From JANXYW01 sp964458665 (GTDB taxonomy: Bacteria > Chloroflexota > Dehalococcoidia > DSTF01 > JACRBR01): a DNA stretch of 7,247 nt. The stretch's first letter is position 1. Each line of letters starts with the position of its first letter. Below the pieces are notes generated by a model. The model was not told where the DNA came from. It did not search any database and worked only from the letters and a program-made list of their open reading frames with translations. Below are positions 7,017 through 7,247 of this stretch, piece by piece. The stretch lies in assembly GCA_964458665.1 (NCBI GenBank), contig CAYWOO010000071.1:1-7247 (forward strand). Direction: 5' to 3'. A program made the translations under genes and the position numbers.

Positions 7017-7036
7017 CGGGGCTATCTTCACCCGCT
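7015..7036. terminator. Candidate stem-loop at the convergent gene junction
   Basis: AGCGGG (7015-7020) pairs with CCCGCT (7031-7036) around a 10-base loop. The left arm overlaps the beta-helix stop codon (TAG 7014-7016), and the stem lies just past the glycosyltransferase stop (7041-7043) on the other strand. Its position suits a shared bidirectional terminator. The stem is short and has no T-run, so support is modest. Confidence 0.3.
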
Positions 7037-7040
7037 CGGC

Positions 7041-7247
7041 TCAACGGCCGGTCTCGAGGTTCGCGCGGCCCGTCCATGACTCTGGCGAGTCCTCCCTCGC
7101 CGGGAAGAGGCCGACCTCGCGGTAGATGGCCTCGACTTTCGCCAGCACCGCGGGCGCCGCGAACTCTCGCTCCGCCCGGGCTCGTGCGGCCCGGCCCATG
7201 CTCCGCCGCAGGTCGGCGTCCGCCAGAAGCCGACACAGAGACTCGCA
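7041..7247 (-). CDS. Glycosyltransferase (GT4-type), C-terminal fragment (runs off right edge)
   Basis: The reverse strand is open from the right edge (7247, in frame) to TGA at 7041-7043, giving the last 68 residues of a protein. The opening CESLCRLLADADLRRSMGRA followed by ARARAEREFAAP and VEAIYREVG is the usual C-terminal helix pattern of GT4-family (GT-B fold) glycosyltransferases: a leucine-rich helix, L-R-x-x-M-G-x-A-A-R, a conserved Phe, then a final helix ending near Tyr. The last 20 residues are a polar, unconserved tail. Such enzymes transfer sugars from nucleotide-sugar donors on the cytoplasmic face during surface-glycan assembly. The catalytic part lies outside the window, so donor and linkage are unknown. 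It converges on the beta-helix gene, 24 bases away, which extends the polysaccharide theme to the opposite strand. Confidence 0.82.
   Translation of the reverse strand, partial: CESLCRLLADADLRRSMGRAARARAEREFAAPAVLAKVEAIYREVGLFPAREDSPESWTGRANLETGR

Overview
The window is a high-GC, gene-dense bacterial segment holding what looks like part of an exopolysaccharide (EPS) or cell-surface glycan locus. Two of the six genes have clear N-terminal export signals, and the proteins belong to families common in Gram-negative, environmental, high-GC bacteria. The phylum cannot be fixed from these genes alone; Myxococcota, Acidobacteriota and similar groups are all possible.

Layout from left to right. (1) At 1-865, minus strand, is the N-terminal part of a secreted phosphoesterase-type protein: signal peptide, a galactose-binding-like jelly roll, then the fibronectin-III-like domain of purple acid phosphatases. 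It runs off the left edge. (2) A divergent intergenic region (866-1059) holds a plausible sigma-70-type promoter for gene 1 and, directly upstream of its -35 box, a perfect 14-bp tandem repeat. (3) On the plus strand are four genes in one direction: a NodB-type polysaccharide deacetylase (1060-2142); a five-helix YdjM-family membrane protein fused to a TPR-like tail (2175-3107); a heparinase II/III or alginate-lyase-fold protein (3311-5323); and a secreted right-handed beta-helix protein (5352-7016). (4) On the minus strand at the right edge is the C-terminus of a GT4-type glycosyltransferase (7041-7247), convergent with the beta-helix gene across a 24-base gap.

The plus-strand genes read as one polysaccharide-handling unit. 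The deacetylase would remove acetyl groups from amino sugars. The heparinase-fold protein would cleave or edit an acidic polysaccharide. The beta-helix protein is of the kind that binds, epimerises or lyses glycans outside the cytoplasm. The glycosyltransferase on the other strand would help build the chain. The role of the YdjM-TPR membrane protein is unknown. No RNA gene, CRISPR array, insertion sequence or phage gene was seen. The most unusual items are the YdjM-TPR fusion, the tandem repeat at the promoter, and the strong hairpin just before the YdjM-TPR start codon.
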